From Proteiniclasticum sp. (lineage in GTDB: Bacteria; Bacillota; Clostridia; Clostridiales; Clostridiaceae): 64,000 bases of DNA. Shown here in pieces: positions 9,042-17,704 of this stretch. The notes under the pieces are model-generated. The model saw only the letters and a list, made by a program, of their open reading frames with translations. It ran no database searches and was not told the origin of the DNA. Within the stretch, counting starts at the first letter, position 1; every line of letters starts with the position of its first letter. A program made the position numbers and the translations under genes. The stretch covers positions 61,009 to 125,008 of the forward strand of contig NZ_DOPX01000024.1 in NCBI RefSeq assembly GCF_003514505.1, written 5' to 3'.

Positions 9042-9248
9042 ATGATCAAACTCACTGCGTTAAATGGCAGCGATTTCTATCTGAATATCGATTTAATCTA
9101 TAAAGTGGAGCCTCTTGCAGATTCACTGATCACTTTGACCGACGGCAAAACCCTTCGTGTCAAAGAAACAGCGGACGAAATTGTTCAAAAAATAGTGGCC
9201 TACAAAAGACAGATTTTTGCAGGCATTCTGGAGGGTGACGCGAAATGA
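9042..9248 (+). CDS. flbD: FlbD family flagellar protein
   Basis: This 68-residue protein matches the small Firmicute FlbD family: MIKLTALNGSDFYLNIDLIYKVE, then DSLITLTDGKTLRVKETADEIVQKIV. It has no membrane helix and no signal peptide, and its biochemical role is poorly known. The ATG at 9042 was chosen because GGAGGAGG lies 8 bases upstream; an earlier in-frame ATG at 9024 overlaps that site. The stop overlaps the motA start. Confidence 0.9.
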   Translation: MIKLTALNGSDFYLNIDLIYKVEPLADSLITLTDGKTLRVKETADEIVQKIVAYKRQIFAGILEGDAK

Positions 9249-10051
9249 AAAAAAGTTACAGTGCACTGATTGGATTGGCATCGGGACTTGTCCTTGTTGT
9301 CTGGTCCATCACATCCAGTGGGGATATATCAAGCTTTCTGCATGTACCTTCACTGGTCATCACATTGGGAGGCTCTTTAGCCGCTCTTGTGATCAGTTTT
9401 CCCATGAAAGACATTATGAAGCTTCCCAAAATCATGAAGCTTCTCATCAATAAGCCGGAACAGGACCGGGTGAAACTCATCGGTATGTTCTCTGAAATGG
9501 CAAGAAAAGCAAGAAGAGATGGTCTTCTGGCCCTGGAGGACGATCTTCAGACCATGGAGGATGAATTTTTAACCTCAGGGCTCCAAATGGTGGTGGATGG
9601 CATTGACCCGGATGTGATCCGGGAGATCATGACCCTTAAAATGGAGACCACAGAAAGAAGACACCGCATGGGGCAAAGCATCTTCAGTAAATGGGGAGAA
9701 CTGGCTCCAGCCTTTGGTATGATTGGTACCCTCATCGGGCTCATCATCATGCTGGCGGATCTTCAAGATTCCTCCTCCATCGGATCAGGTATGGCTGTAG
9801 CCCTCATCACAACCTTTTATGGATCCTTCTTCTCCAATCTGGTGTTTATTCCCATCGCTTCCAACCTTTCTGCCCAGACCAATGAAGAGATGGTCTCCAA
9901 GGAAATGGCCATCGAAGGGATTCTGGAAATCCAGGCGGGTACAAACCCCAGGATCCTGGAAGAGAAGCTCATGACCTATCTGTCTCCTGAAGAAGTGAAA
10001 ATCCTTCAGTCAGAGAGAACCGTAACCCAAGAGGCGCTTTCTTATGAGTAA
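9245..10051 (+). CDS. motA: MotA, stator proton channel subunit
   Basis: MotA (268 residues) has four predicted membrane helices: residues about 5-25 and 32-52, then 145-170 and 178-200. A large cytoplasmic loop between the two pairs contacts FliG. The conserved GMIGTLIGLI segment and AVALITTFYGSFFSNLVF in the second pair are typical. The start overlaps the flbD stop, and the end overlaps motB by 8 bases. With MotB it forms the ion-driven torque unit. Confidence 0.96.
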   Translation: MKKSYSALIGLASGLVLVVWSITSSGDISSFLHVPSLVITLGGSLAALVISFPMKDIMKLPKIMKLLINKPEQDRVKLIGMFSEMARKARRDGLLALEDDLQTMEDEFLTSGLQMVVDGIDPDVIREIMTLKMETTERRHRMGQSIFSKWGELAPAFGMIGTLIGLIIMLADLQDSSSIGSGMAVALITTFYGSFFSNLVFIPIASNLSAQTNEEMVSKEMAIEGILEIQAGTNPRILEEKLMTYLSPEEVKILQSERTVTQEALSYE

Positions 10052-10799
10052 GGAAAGAAGACCCAGAAAATCATCAGAGTCCTCCAGTCCGGGTGCACCA
10101 GCCTGGATGGCGACTTTTTCGGATATGATGACGCTGCTCCTTACGTTTTTCATTCTTCTGTACTCCATGTCCAGCATTGATGCCCAGAAATTCAAGGAAA
10201 TCACCCAGAGTCTCCAGTCGGTTCTTTCCGGCGAAGCTTCCAGTTCCATCATAGAGATGGAAGGACCCAACGAGGAGCTTCCTCTGGACAATCCCACCTA
10301 TGAAGAGGAGGAGGATGAACTGGATCCTCAGATTTCTGAAAGCACCCTGGAAATGTACAGCCAAGTGAAGGACTATGTGGAAACAGAAGGTCTCCAGGCA
10401 GAGGTGACGGTAAGCCTCAATAAAAGCGGAGTCTTTGTGAATATCCGTGAAGCCATTTTATTTGAATCCGGGGAAGCGGTGATCAAGGACTCAGGAAGAA
10501 GCCTCCTCTCGGATCTCGAAGGACTCTTTCTCTCTTTTGAAAATGAGATCGTTGTGGAGGGACATACAGACAATGTGCCTCATAACTCCAATGAGTATGA
10601 CACCAACTGGGAACTTTCCGCAGGTAGAGCTCTGGCGGTGGTGAGATATCTTTCCGAAGAGAAGAGCATTCCAGGGGGAAGGCTTTCCGCCATAGGATAT
10701 GGCGAATACAGACCCATTGTGTCCAATGACACTGAAGCAAACCGGGCACTGAACCGCCGGGTGAATTTACTGATTATCATGGATGAAGGCGAGGAATAG
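10044..10799 (+). CDS. motB: MotB, stator subunit with peptidoglycan-binding domain
   Basis: MotB (251 residues) has an N-terminal membrane helix preceded by PAWMATFSDMMTLLLTFFIL. Asp27 in this segment is the expected ion-carrying residue. The C-terminal half is an OmpA-like domain with VEGHTDNVPHNS and a following LSAGRALAVVRYL, which anchors the stator to the wall. The linker is acidic. The start lies within the last codons of motA, consistent with equal production of both subunits. Confidence 0.96.
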   Translation: MSKERRPRKSSESSSPGAPAWMATFSDMMTLLLTFFILLYSMSSIDAQKFKEITQSLQSVLSGEASSSIIEMEGPNEELPLDNPTYEEEEDELDPQISESTLEMYSQVKDYVETEGLQAEVTVSLNKSGVFVNIREAILFESGEAVIKDSGRSLLSDLEGLFLSFENEIVVEGHTDNVPHNSNEYDTNWELSAGRALAVVRYLSEEKSIPGGRLSAIGYGEYRPIVSNDTEANRALNRRVNLLIIMDEGEE

Positions 10800-10802
10800 G
10801 AA

Positions 10803-11270
10803 ATGGCTCAGGAAGAAAAGCAGAAAAAAGAAAAAAAGAAACCCAACGTGCTGGTGATCATCATCGTGATCATGAGTTTCATCATCATGGTGGGATCTGT
10901 AGCTATGGTGTTCATCGCAACAGACATCAAGATCTCGGATATCATGGCTAAATTCCAGAAGCATGAGGAATTTGTGATGCCCATGGACTCTTATGTGGTG
11001 AATCTGAGAACGGAAGGGAAGAAAACCACCTATCTGAAAGCGAATGTCTCTCTTCTTTATACCAATGAGGACCACGCGGCAGTATTGACCAATAAGACCA
11101 GTCAGCTGAGAGATGTTATTATTCATGATCTCATGGAATATACCCCAGAAGATCTTCTGAAAGAAGGAGGCCTTGCGGGAGCCAAAGTTAAAATCAAAGC
11201 CAGCATCAATGCCGCCCTCGGAGAAGATGTGGTGGCAGAAGTCTACTTCACTGAGTTTCTGGTGCAGTAG
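10803..11270 (+). CDS. fliL: FliL, stator-associated basal-body protein
   Basis: The 155-residue protein has a lysine-rich cytoplasmic N-terminus, one membrane helix at about residues 16-40 and an extracellular domain with the FliL pattern (VVNLR...YLKANVSLLY, then LRDVIIHDLM). It ends in VYFTEFLVQ, a typical FliL terminus. The family stabilises or modulates the stator. It starts 3 bases after motB. In many clostridia fliM and fliN/fliY follow fliL, but here fliO follows directly. Confidence 0.93.
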   Translation: MAQEEKQKKEKKKPNVLVIIIVIMSFIIMVGSVAMVFIATDIKISDIMAKFQKHEEFVMPMDSYVVNLRTEGKKTTYLKANVSLLYTNEDHAAVLTNKTSQLRDVIIHDLMEYTPEDLLKEGGLAGAKVKIKASINAALGEDVVAEVYFTEFLVQ

Positions 11271-11284
11271 GAAAAGGAGCGTCC

Positions 11285-11626
11285 ATGGAAACTGTTGAAC
11301 TGATCCTGTCCTTTCTGAAAATGATCTTTGGCCTTGCGGCAGTGCTGGCCCTTTTATATGTGGTGCTTCGCTTTGGGAAGAAGATGAACTATGGAGGAAA
11401 CCAGTACATCCAGATGGTGGAGAAGGTGCCTCTGACCAACCAGGCGTTCCTTGCGGTGGTACGGGTGGGGAAAAGTTATCATCTGGCCAGTGTCAGTTCA
11501 GGAAAAGTGGATCTTCTGAAAGAGCTTCCACCGGAAGAGGTGGAGGAAATGATGGAAAGGCGCAGAAGACAGCTGGAAGAGAATCCGGTGATGCATATGT
11601 GGAGAAAGAGGAATGACCGTGAATAG
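11285..11626 (+). CDS. fliO: FliO/FliZ, export apparatus assembly protein
   Basis: This 113-residue protein has an N-terminal membrane helix (about residues 5-30) followed by a small cytoplasmic domain. That domain contains IQMVEKVPLTNQAFLAVVRVG, matching the FliO/FliZ family. FliO assists assembly of the FliP-FliQ-FliR export gate. The C-terminal tail is strongly charged (EEVEEMMERRRRQLEE). It overlaps fliP by 14 bases. Confidence 0.88.
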   Translation: METVELILSFLKMIFGLAAVLALLYVVLRFGKKMNYGGNQYIQMVEKVPLTNQAFLAVVRVGKSYHLASVSSGKVDLLKELPPEEVEEMMERRRRQLEENPVMHMWRKRNDRE

Positions 11627-12380
11627 GAAAAAAATGGTGCTGTTTCTGGCACTCTTTGTGGGACTGGGTCTCGCGTTCAATGTAAAAGAGACCTTTGCCC
11701 TGGATCTCAGTCAGTGGGGCATCAATTTCAACAATCCGGACCGGGGACCCCAGGCGACGGTAGATACCGTAAGGGTCTTCGTGCTTCTGACCATCCTGAC
11801 TTTAGTACCGGCTTTTGTGATTCTCACTACAGCCTTCACTAGAGTAGTGGTGGTACTGTCTTTTCTACGAAATGCCATGGGTTCCCAGCAGACACCGCCC
11901 AATCAGGTGCTCATGGGCCTTGCACTTTTCATTACCATGTTTGTGATGACGCCGGTCTATAACGAGATCATGGACACAGCCGTGACGCCTTTTGTGGCAG
12001 AAGAGATCACCCAGGCAGAGGCGCTGGAGATTGGAGCTTTGCCTCTCAAAGAGTTCATGCTGAAGCAGACCAGAGAGAAAGATCTGGCTCTTTTTATGAG
12101 GTCGGGGAACTTAGAGAATGTGGAAGATCCCATGGAGCTTCCGCTGACAGTCGTCATTCCCGCGTTCACCATCAGTGAGCTTCGGACTGCTTTTTCCATT
12201 GGATTTATACTCTTTCTTCCGTTCCTTGTGCTGGACATCGTGGTATCAAGCATCCTCATGTCCATGGGTATGTTCATGCTGCCTCCGGCCATGATCGCTT
12301 TGCCCTTTAAGCTTCTTCTCTTCATACTTGTGGATGGCTGGTATCTTGTGGTGGAATCTCTTCTCAAGGGATTCAGTTAG
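11613..12380 (+). CDS. fliP: FliP, export gate protein
   Basis: FliP (255 residues) forms the core of the export channel. The protein has a cleavable-type hydrophobic N-terminus (about 8-28) and then further membrane helices. Signature segments include TAFTRVVVVLSFLRNAMG, PPNQVLMGLALFITMFVM and the C-terminal PFLVLDIVVSSILMSMGM. Two in-frame ATGs (11613, 11634) are possible starts; neither has an ideal ribosome binding site, and overlap with fliO suggests coupling. Confidence 0.97.
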   Translation: MTVNRKKMVLFLALFVGLGLAFNVKETFALDLSQWGINFNNPDRGPQATVDTVRVFVLLTILTLVPAFVILTTAFTRVVVVLSFLRNAMGSQQTPPNQVLMGLALFITMFVMTPVYNEIMDTAVTPFVAEEITQAEALEIGALPLKEFMLKQTREKDLALFMRSGNLENVEDPMELPLTVVIPAFTISELRTAFSIGFILFLPFLVLDIVVSSILMSMGMFMLPPAMIALPFKLLLFILVDGWYLVVESLLKGFS

Positions 12381-12392
12381 GAGGTTTTTAAG

Positions 12393-12656
12393 ATGAATCA
12401 GGTAATGGCACTGGATCTTATGAGAAGTGCTTTCATGACAACAATCAAGGCCTCTGCGCCCATTCTTATCATAGCCATGGTGGTGGGGCTCATCATTTCC
12501 ATCCTGCAGGCCACAACTCAGGTTCAGGAACAGACGTTGACCTTTGTGCCAAAGATGATTGCGGTGCTGCTCAGCCTCATTCTGCTTGGGGCTTTTATGA
12601 TGAATACACTGATTGCATTTATGAACCAGTCCTTTGATGTCATCAACAGGCTCTAG
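12393..12656 (+). CDS. fliQ: FliQ, export gate protein
   Basis: At 87 residues with two membrane helices, this has the standard FliQ build. Family-typical segments are PILIIAMVVGLIISILQATTQ and VQEQTLTFVPKMIAVLL. Four FliQ copies wrap around the FliP-FliR core. An AGGAGG site lies 8-12 bases upstream of the ATG, and fliR follows after 8 bases. Confidence 0.97.
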   Translation: MNQVMALDLMRSAFMTTIKASAPILIIAMVVGLIISILQATTQVQEQTLTFVPKMIAVLLSLILLGAFMMNTLIAFMNQSFDVINRL

Positions 12657-12664
12657 GGGGACAC

Positions 12665-13423
12665 ATGATGCAGCTTGAAATTCAAGGATTCCTGTATATT
12701 CTTGCAAGAATCACCGCATTTATTACCGTGGTCCCGGGATTTTCCCATAAAGCGCTGCCAAATACTTCAAAGGTGTTCTTTTCCCTCATCTTAAGTCTTC
12801 TTGTGTATTTCAGAGCACCCGAGGTCCTTGTGTATGAGGAAACGGTCCTATTTGTTCTGGCGGTTTCGCGGGAAGTGGTCATCGGTCTCACCATGGGGTA
12901 CATGGCAAAGCTTATTTTCACTGCTGTGGAGATGGCGGGACAGCTCATCGATTTTCAGGTGGGGTATTCCATGGGGGCTGTGTATGATCCTATGTCAGGT
13001 TCCACTTCCTCCTATTACGGCAGCCTCTTTTACTGGATGAGCATCATGGTTTTCTTTATGATGAACCTTCACCACACGCTGCTGACGGCGGTGATGGATT
13101 CTTTCCAGGTGGCTCTTCCGGGACAGCTGGGGCTTTCAGGAATCAACCTTGAAGGGATCCTCTTTCTCTTCTCCCACAGCTTCAAGATTGCCTTCAGCAT
13201 AGCAGCACCCATGCTCATTGTGCTTCTTGTGGTAGATATCGTCATGGGGCTGATTTCCAGGTCTGTGCCTCAGATCAATGTCTTCATGCTGGGGATGCCG
13301 CTGAAGTCTCTCTTAGGTATGGTGCTGTTTCTGTTTCTGGCCTCTTCTTTTATGAACCATGGAGGAAAGACGCTCGCTCTTCTGACGGAGTATATGGGGA
13401 AAGCAGTGGAGATGTTCAGATAG
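12665..13423 (+). CDS. fliR: FliR, export gate protein
   Basis: FliR (252 residues) has about six membrane helices and the family features ARITAFITVVPGFSHKALPN near the N-terminus and VGLTMGY-like ReVVIGLTMGYMAKLIF in the middle. One copy combines with FliP and FliQ to close the secretion pore. Alternative starts at 12665 and 12668 are adjacent ATGs behind GGGGGA. The flhB gene follows after 15 bases. Confidence 0.96.
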   Translation: MMQLEIQGFLYILARITAFITVVPGFSHKALPNTSKVFFSLILSLLVYFRAPEVLVYEETVLFVLAVSREVVIGLTMGYMAKLIFTAVEMAGQLIDFQVGYSMGAVYDPMSGSTSSYYGSLFYWMSIMVFFMMNLHHTLLTAVMDSFQVALPGQLGLSGINLEGILFLFSHSFKIAFSIAAPMLIVLLVVDIVMGLISRSVPQINVFMLGMPLKSLLGMVLFLFLASSFMNHGGKTLALLTEYMGKAVEMFR

Positions 13424-13438
13424 AAGGATGTGAGGTAA

Positions 13439-14509
13439 ATGGCAGAAGACAAACACTCAAAAACCGAACAGGCGACCCCCAAAAGGCTCCGGGACAGCCG
13501 GAAAAAGGGACAGGTATCCAAAAGTGGAGATCTAAATTCTGCTCTTTCCTTTCTTCTTTTTGCCCTGATTCTTGGAGCGCTGGGAGACTATCTCTATAAA
13601 AATGCCCGAACTTTCATGCAGTTCACCTTATCTTCCACCCTAGGACAGGAACTGGGTCCGGCCAATGCCGGCACATATCTGTCAGAACTTCTCTTACAGG
13701 TGCTCGTTATTTTTCTTCCTTTTGGCCTGGTGGCTGTGTTTATTGGGATTCTCAGCAATGTGATGCAAGTGGGATTCCTCTTCACCGTGGAACCTCTGAA
13801 GCCTGATTTTAAGCGCCTGAATCCACTGCAGGGTGCAAAGAACATCTTTTCAAAAAAAGCCCTGTTTACGCTGTTCAAGAGTCTCATGAAGCTCTTTATT
13901 GTGGTGTATCTCACCTACACGGGACTGCAGGAGTTCATGAAGCCGCTGCTGAATCTCGGTGGTGTGGGACTGGAGAAAATGTTCAGTTTCTTTATCGAGG
14001 TAACCAGGACCCTCAGCATCAATATTGCAGCCTTTATGCTTGTGCTGGCTCTCATTGACTTTGTCTTTGAGAGAAAAGAGTATAAGAAGAATCTCATGAT
14101 GACAAAACATGAGATCAAAGAAGAATACAAACAGATGGAGGGAGATCCCAAAATCAAGCAGAAAAGGCAGCAGATCCAGCGTCAGATGTCCATGGCAAGA
14201 ACCATGCAGAGCGTGGAGGCTTCTACGGTGCTCATCACGAATCCAACCCATATTGCCATTGCGCTGCGCTATGAGCAAGGGAAAGATGATGCGCCTGTGG
14301 TCATGGCCAAGGGACTGGATTATAAAGCCATGAAGATGAAAGAGCTGGCCAAAGAGAAAAAGATTCCCATCATTGAGAACAAGCCGCTGGCCAGAAGTAT
14401 GTATTATAAGGTGGAACCTGGCTCCTCTGTGCCTGTGGAGATGTATCAGGCCGTGGCAGAGATCCTGGCCCTGGTTTTCACCATGAACAACAAGAAAAAA
14501 GCAAGATAG
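13439..14509 (+). CDS. flhB: FlhB, export specificity switch protein
   Basis: FlhB (356 residues) has a basic N-terminus starting MAEDKHSKTEQATPKRLRDS, four membrane helices and a cytoplasmic C-terminal domain. The autocleavage motif NPTH lies at residues 268-271. Cleavage there lets the protein switch from hook to filament substrates on a FliK signal. All family hallmarks are intact and the length is usual. Confidence 0.97.
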   Translation: MAEDKHSKTEQATPKRLRDSRKKGQVSKSGDLNSALSFLLFALILGALGDYLYKNARTFMQFTLSSTLGQELGPANAGTYLSELLLQVLVIFLPFGLVAVFIGILSNVMQVGFLFTVEPLKPDFKRLNPLQGAKNIFSKKALFTLFKSLMKLFIVVYLTYTGLQEFMKPLLNLGGVGLEKMFSFFIEVTRTLSINIAAFMLVLALIDFVFERKEYKKNLMMTKHEIKEEYKQMEGDPKIKQKRQQIQRQMSMARTMQSVEASTVLITNPTHIAIALRYEQGKDDAPVVMAKGLDYKAMKMKELAKEKKIPIIENKPLARSMYYKVEPGSSVPVEMYQAVAEILALVFTMNNKKKAR

Positions 14510-14522
14510 ATAGGAGTATGTT

Positions 14523-16595
14523 ATGCCGCAGAGTCTAAGAGCAAGTCTTTACAATTTAAGAAAATATGCTGAAGTTCTCATAGCCTTTGCTGTGGTGGGT
14601 GTCATTGCCATCATCATTCTTCCTATGCCCTCTTTTCTTCTGGATCTTCTGCTTACGGTGAATTTGGCCATCTCCATGATGATCCTTATTCTGACGCTTT
14701 TCACAAAAAGTGTTCTGGAATTCTCCATTTTCCCCAGTCTTCTCCTTGTGATGACCATGTTCCGTCTTGGCCTCAACATCTCCTCCACAAGGCTCATTTT
14801 GAGTAAAGGAGATGCGGGAGAAGTCATCAATGCCTTTGCCACCTTTGTCACTGGGAACAACTATGTGGTGGGGGCTGTAATTTTCATCATCATCACCATC
14901 GTGCAGATGGTGGTCGTAACCAATGGTGCAGGCAGAGTATCTGAAGTTGGAGCGAGATTTACCTTGGATGCCATGCCTGGAAAACAGATGGCCATTGATG
15001 CGGATCTTAATTCAGGTCTCATCAATGAGGAAGCGGCCAAGAAAAGAAGACTGGATCTTCAGCGGGAAGCGGACTTTTATGGCTCCATGGATGGTGCCTC
15101 CAAGTTTGTCAAAGGAGATGCCGTTGCGGGCATCATCATTACGCTCATCAATCTTGCCGGTGGCATCATCATTTTCTCCGTGCAAGGGGATATGACCATC
15201 ATGGAGTCCATCGGTCATTTCGGAAAACTCACCATCGGTGATGGCCTTGTGAGCCAGATTCCATCGCTTCTCATTTCTGTAGCTTCCGGTCTTATTGTGA
15301 CTCGGTCCGGCGGGGATGAGAGTTTTGGAAAAACCTTCACCAAGGAGCTGTTCAGCACCTGGAAGGTCATGATGATTGGTGCGGTGGTGATCTCAGCCAT
15401 CGGATTCATTCCTGCCTTTCCCACGATTCCTTTTGTGGCCATTGGCGCTTTCATCGGTCTTGGCGGATATCTCATCTATGAGAATGACAAAGATGAGATC
15501 GTGAGAAAGGTGGAAGAGAGAGAAAAGGAAAAGATCAGCAAGATCAAAGATGTGGATGAGACGGTGCGCTCTTACCATGTGGAGCCCATCTCCATTGAGA
15601 TCGGATATGGCCTCATTCCTCTGGTGGATGAAGGATCGGACTCCAGCCTGGTTTCCCATATCACTTCGATCAGAAAGCAGTGTGCTACAGAAATGGGTAT
15701 TCTCATAAATCCCATCAGGATCCGGGACAATCTCCAGCTGGAGCCCAACAGCTATGTGATGAAGATCAAAGGAAATGAGATCGCCCGAGGGGAGATCTAT
15801 GTCCATAAATTCCTGGTCATCGATCCTGGAACCCAGGATTTTGATCTTCAGGGCATACCCACCAAAGAACCCGCCTTCGGGCTGGCAGCTTTGTGGATTG
15901 AGGAGAAGGACAAGGAGAGAGCAGATCTTTCAGGCTATACCATTGTGGAGCCTGTGACTGTTCTTGTGACTCATCTGAAGGAGCTCATCAGAAAACATGC
16001 CTTTGAGCTTTTAGGCAGACAGGAGACCAAAGCCCTCATTGACGAGCTGTCAGAGAAATACAGCGTCATTGTGGAGGAGCTGATCCCTGGCATCATGACC
16101 CTGGGAGAGGTGCAGAAAGTACTTCAGAACCTTCTCAAAGAGAATGTACCCATTACGGATCTTGTGACCATCCTGGAAACATTGGCAGACAATGCCGTTT
16201 CCATCAAAGACACTGAAATTCTCACAGAGCATGTACGTCATGCGCTGCAAAGAACCATAGTGAAGGACTACCTGGATCAGACCGGGGAGCTGAAGGTGCT
16301 TACCATAGATGGTCAGCTGGAGGATCTCATCGGAGGGAACATCCATAAATCCATGGGGGGCTCCATTCCAGTCCTTGAGCCGGAAATGATCACAAGAATC
16401 TTCAGCAGTATCCAGAGCGCCTTTGATGAAGCCATGATGAAGGGATATCAGACCGTAATTCTGGCTTCTCCAAAGATCAGAACGGCCTTGAAGAATCTCA
16501 TCTCCATGACCTTTCCTCAGATGGTGGTGTTGTCCCTGAACGAAGTGCCTAACGATGTACCCATTGAAGTAGTAGGGATGGTGGAATTCCGTTGA
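14523..16595 (+). CDS. flhA: FlhA, export gate docking platform
   Basis: FlhA (690 residues) has about eight membrane helices in the first 330 residues and a large cytoplasmic domain that docks chaperone-substrate complexes. The FHIPEP signature region is evident from FRLGLNISSTRLILSKGDAG and GNNYVVGAVIFIIITIVQ. It continues with TKGAGRVSEV-like TNGAGRVSEVGARFTLDAMPGK-type sequence across residues about 135-160. The stop overlaps the TTG start of flhF by 4 bases. Confidence 0.97.
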   Translation: MPQSLRASLYNLRKYAEVLIAFAVVGVIAIIILPMPSFLLDLLLTVNLAISMMILILTLFTKSVLEFSIFPSLLLVMTMFRLGLNISSTRLILSKGDAGEVINAFATFVTGNNYVVGAVIFIIITIVQMVVVTNGAGRVSEVGARFTLDAMPGKQMAIDADLNSGLINEEAAKKRRLDLQREADFYGSMDGASKFVKGDAVAGIIITLINLAGGIIIFSVQGDMTIMESIGHFGKLTIGDGLVSQIPSLLISVASGLIVTRSGGDESFGKTFTKELFSTWKVMMIGAVVISAIGFIPAFPTIPFVAIGAFIGLGGYLIYENDKDEIVRKVEEREKEKISKIKDVDETVRSYHVEPISIEIGYGLIPLVDEGSDSSLVSHITSIRKQCATEMGILINPIRIRDNLQLEPNSYVMKIKGNEIARGEIYVHKFLVIDPGTQDFDLQGIPTKEPAFGLAALWIEEKDKERADLSGYTIVEPVTVLVTHLKELIRKHAFELLGRQETKALIDELSEKYSVIVEELIPGIMTLGEVQKVLQNLLKENVPITDLVTILETLADNAVSIKDTEILTEHVRHALQRTIVKDYLDQTGELKVLTIDGQLEDLIGGNIHKSMGGSIPVLEPEMITRIFSSIQSAFDEAMMKGYQTVILASPKIRTALKNLISMTFPQMVVLSLNEVPNDVPIEVVGMVEFR

Positions 16596-17704
16596 TTATA
16601 AAAAAGTATGTAGTACATGATATGAAAGAAGCGCTGATCCGCGCAAAATACGAGCTGGGCAAGGAAGCCATCATCGTGAGCCAGAAACCGGTACGTCCGG
16701 GCAGATGGTATCAGCTGTTCCGAAAGAAAATGCTGGAAGTCACCGTGGCGGTGGAAGAAAAGGTCCATGAGAAAAACCGGAAGGAAAAGGAGGAGTTTCA
16801 AAAAATCCTCTTTTCCAAAGAACCTCAGATGAAAAGCGAGGATTCCTCGGATATGATCCAGATGGCCAAAGAAACCCTCAAAAGCACGCTGGAGAGAAGC
16901 ATCCGGAATGAACTTCAGAAAGCGCAGGAAATGGAGATGATGGAAGAGGAGCTGCACCGGAAGGTCTTTTCAGAAAGTCCCCTGGCCAAAGAGAAGTTTG
17001 ATGCTTACAAACTGAAGAATGGCCTGGAAGAGAAGATCACAAAGGAAAATCTTCTTCAGTTTGTTCAGGAGGTGTATCAGGAGAATCCGTTTCTCAAGGA
17101 GAAACCCTTTGGCAGACTCAATGTGCTGGTGGGACCTACGGGAGTAGGAAAGACCACCACCATTGCGAAAATCGCGTCCACAGCTCTCCTTGAAGAAAAC
17201 AAGACCGTGGGTCTTCTCACCATCGACACCTACCGTATTGCTGCTGTGGAGCAGCTGAAAAAATATGCAGAGATCCTCGGTATTCCCTTTGTCACGGTGG
17301 AGGATCCTAAAGACATCGGGAAAAAACTGGAAGAACTCAGTGGTGTGGATATCATCCTTGTGGACACCATCGGGGCCAGTCCAAAGGACGAAGAGCGTCT
17401 GGAAGACATCAAAGGCTATCTTTCGGAGCTTCCGGAGGAAAGGAACACTTACCTTTCCATTTCCATGTCTCAGGATACAGACACGGTAAAACGGATTCTG
17501 AAAACCTATAAAGAACTTCGTTATGACGCACTGATTCTCACCAAACTGGATGAAGTGGAGAATTTTAGAAACTTCTGGAGCATTATGGAAAACACAGTGC
17601 TTCCGGTGCAGTATTTCTGCCATGGGCAGGAAGTGCCGGAAGATCTGGAGGAAGCAGAGCTTTCCCGAGTGCTCACCTATTTGTGGGAGGAGCTGAAATC
17701 ATGA
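16592..17704 (+). CDS. flhF: FlhF, SRP-type GTPase for flagellar placement
   Basis: FlhF (370 residues) starts at a TTG that overlaps the flhA stop, MIIKKYVVHDMKEALIRAK being the family N-terminus. A charged linker follows, then an SRP-type G domain from about residue 175. P-loop VGPTGVGKTTT, DTYRIAAVEQL and the TKLDE specificity motif are present. The usual DTAGR motif reads DTIGAS here, an unusual change at the magnesium/gamma-phosphate switch. With FlhG it controls flagellar number and position. Confidence 0.95.
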   Translation: MIIKKYVVHDMKEALIRAKYELGKEAIIVSQKPVRPGRWYQLFRKKMLEVTVAVEEKVHEKNRKEKEEFQKILFSKEPQMKSEDSSDMIQMAKETLKSTLERSIRNELQKAQEMEMMEEELHRKVFSESPLAKEKFDAYKLKNGLEEKITKENLLQFVQEVYQENPFLKEKPFGRLNVLVGPTGVGKTTTIAKIASTALLEENKTVGLLTIDTYRIAAVEQLKKYAEILGIPFVTVEDPKDIGKKLEELSGVDIILVDTIGASPKDEERLEDIKGYLSELPEERNTYLSISMSQDTDTVKRILKTYKELRYDALILTKLDEVENFRNFWSIMENTVLPVQYFCHGQEVPEDLEEAELSRVLTYLWEELKS

